Assembly: GCA_021783385.1 (NCBI GenBank)
Contig: JAJXTX010000154.1
Span: 1 to 6,271, forward strand
Direction of reading: 5' to 3'
Source of the DNA: Pseudomonadota bacterium
Lineage (GTDB): Bacteria; Pseudomonadota; Gammaproteobacteria; Xanthomonadales; Rhodanobacteraceae
Length of the DNA stretch: 6,271 nt
Made by a program: the position numbers and the translations under genes. Below, piece after piece: positions 5,781 through 6,271 of this stretch. Within the stretch, counting starts at the first letter, position 1; every line of letters begins with the position of its first letter. The notes beneath the pieces are model-generated. The model was not told the origin of the DNA. It saw nothing but the letters and a program-made list of their open reading frames with translations, and ran no database searches.

Positions 5781-6271
5781 ATGGCCTTTGCCAACCCGCC
5801 GCTGCCGCCCACCCCGACACCGGCCTCTGCGCCGGGCACCGGCCGCTACACCGATTACCCGCTGGCGCTCGGCGTACTCACCACGATCTTCTTCATGTGG
5901 GGCTTCCTGACCTGCCTCAACGACATCCTGATCCCGCATCTGAAGTCGACCTTCCAGCTCAATTACACCCAGGCGATCCTGGTGCAGTTCACCTTCTTCG
6001 GCGCGTATTTCCTGATGGCGATGCCGGCCGGTCGGCTGGTGGCCGCGCTGGGCTACAAGAAAAGCATCGTCGCCGGGCTGGCGATCGCCGGCCTTGGCGC
6101 GCTGGGCTTCTGGCCGGCGGCAGGGCTGCACCTGTATCCGGCGTTCCTCGGCGCGCTGTTCGTGCTGGCCACCGGCATCACCGTGCTGCAGGTGGCGGCC
6201 AACCCGTACGTGGCGCTGCTCGGGCCGGAAGCGACCAGCTCCAGCCGGCTGACGCTGGCGCAGGCGCTGAA
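5781..6271 (+). CDS. Sugar:H+ symporter, FucP/GluP branch of the major facilitator superfamily (partial, 3' cut)
   Basis: The first 163 complete codons are present; the frame is open at the right edge, so the full protein (usually about 400-440 aa with 12 TM segments) is truncated by the window. A Pro/Ala-rich N-terminus (5-21) precedes TM1 (about 28-46), followed by TM2 (about 65-84), TM3 (about 95-114) and TM4 (about 119-140). Family signatures: [19 protein letters not shown] (37-55), [15 protein letters not shown] (72-86), the loop LGYKKS (90-95), and [18 protein letters not shown] (131-148). D48 aligns with FucP D46, needed for proton coupling in E. coli FucP. Q137 sits where FucP has E135, so the protein is closer to the glucose/galactose or N-acetylglucosamine group (GluP/NagP-like) than to a fucose porter. 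The substrate cannot be fixed from this fragment. The ATG at 5781 has a good ribosome site. Confidence 0.9.
   Translation, partial: MAFANPPLPPTPTPASAPGTGRYTDYPLALGVLTTIFFMWGFLTCLNDILIPHLKSTFQLNYTQAILVQFTFFGAYFLMAMPAGRLVAALGYKKSIVAGLAIAGLGALGFWPAAGLHLYPAFLGALFVLATGITVLQVAANPYVALLGPEATSSSRLTLAQAL

Noticed and set aside
5748..6131. 127-codon - strand frame opposite the sugar porter
   Set aside because: Antisense to well-conserved porter motifs; no plausible product.

Overview
The window is high-GC, gene-dense bacterial DNA. Protein similarity recalled from memory (a PilR very close to the Pseudomonas/Xanthomonas type, a FucP/GluP-family sugar porter, GC-rich third codon positions) suggests a gammaproteobacterium of the Xanthomonadaceae/Rhodanobacteraceae group. 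This placement is an inference; no database was searched.

Layout. (1) Bases 72-1469, + strand: a complete pilR, the sigma-54-dependent response regulator of type IV pilus transcription. Its partner kinase PilS is not visible; no plus-frame stop codon occurs in bases 1-72, so any upstream gene must end before base 1 or overlap the pilR start. A weak sigma-70-like promoter fits at 14-42. (2) Bases 1470-1675: a convergent junction with several GC-rich hairpins and no coding evidence. (3) Bases 1676-5553, - strand: a three-gene phosphosignalling cluster. In transcription order it holds a membrane CHASE3-PAS-histidine kinase (5553-3790), a single-domain Rcp1-like receiver protein (3780-3331) nine bases downstream, and, after an 80-base gap, a cytosolic REC-kinase-REC hybrid (3250-1676). 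(4) Bases 5554-5780: a divergent intergenic region with a 12-bp perfect palindrome, a 7-bp inverted repeat and phased GGCACG repeats. (5) Bases 5781-6271, + strand: the first 163 codons of a sugar:proton symporter of the FucP/GluP branch of the major facilitator superfamily, running off the right edge.

How the genes may work together. The minus-strand cluster carries two kinase cores and three receiver domains but no DNA-binding, GGDEF/EAL, HPt or other recognisable output domain. A reasonable model is a phosphorelay: the CHASE3 kinase senses a periplasmic cue and phosphorylates the stand-alone receiver, while the hybrid kinase takes part through its N-terminal receiver. The C-terminal receiver of the hybrid looks degenerate at two conserved positions. 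The final output must lie outside the window or act by protein-protein contact. PilR is convergent with this cluster and nothing in the sequence ties the two together. The sugar porter is divergent and shares only the intergenic region.

No mobile elements, tRNA or rRNA genes, CRISPR arrays or clear intrinsic terminators with a U-tract were seen. The long open frames opposite pilR and opposite the kinases are GC-driven antisense shadows.
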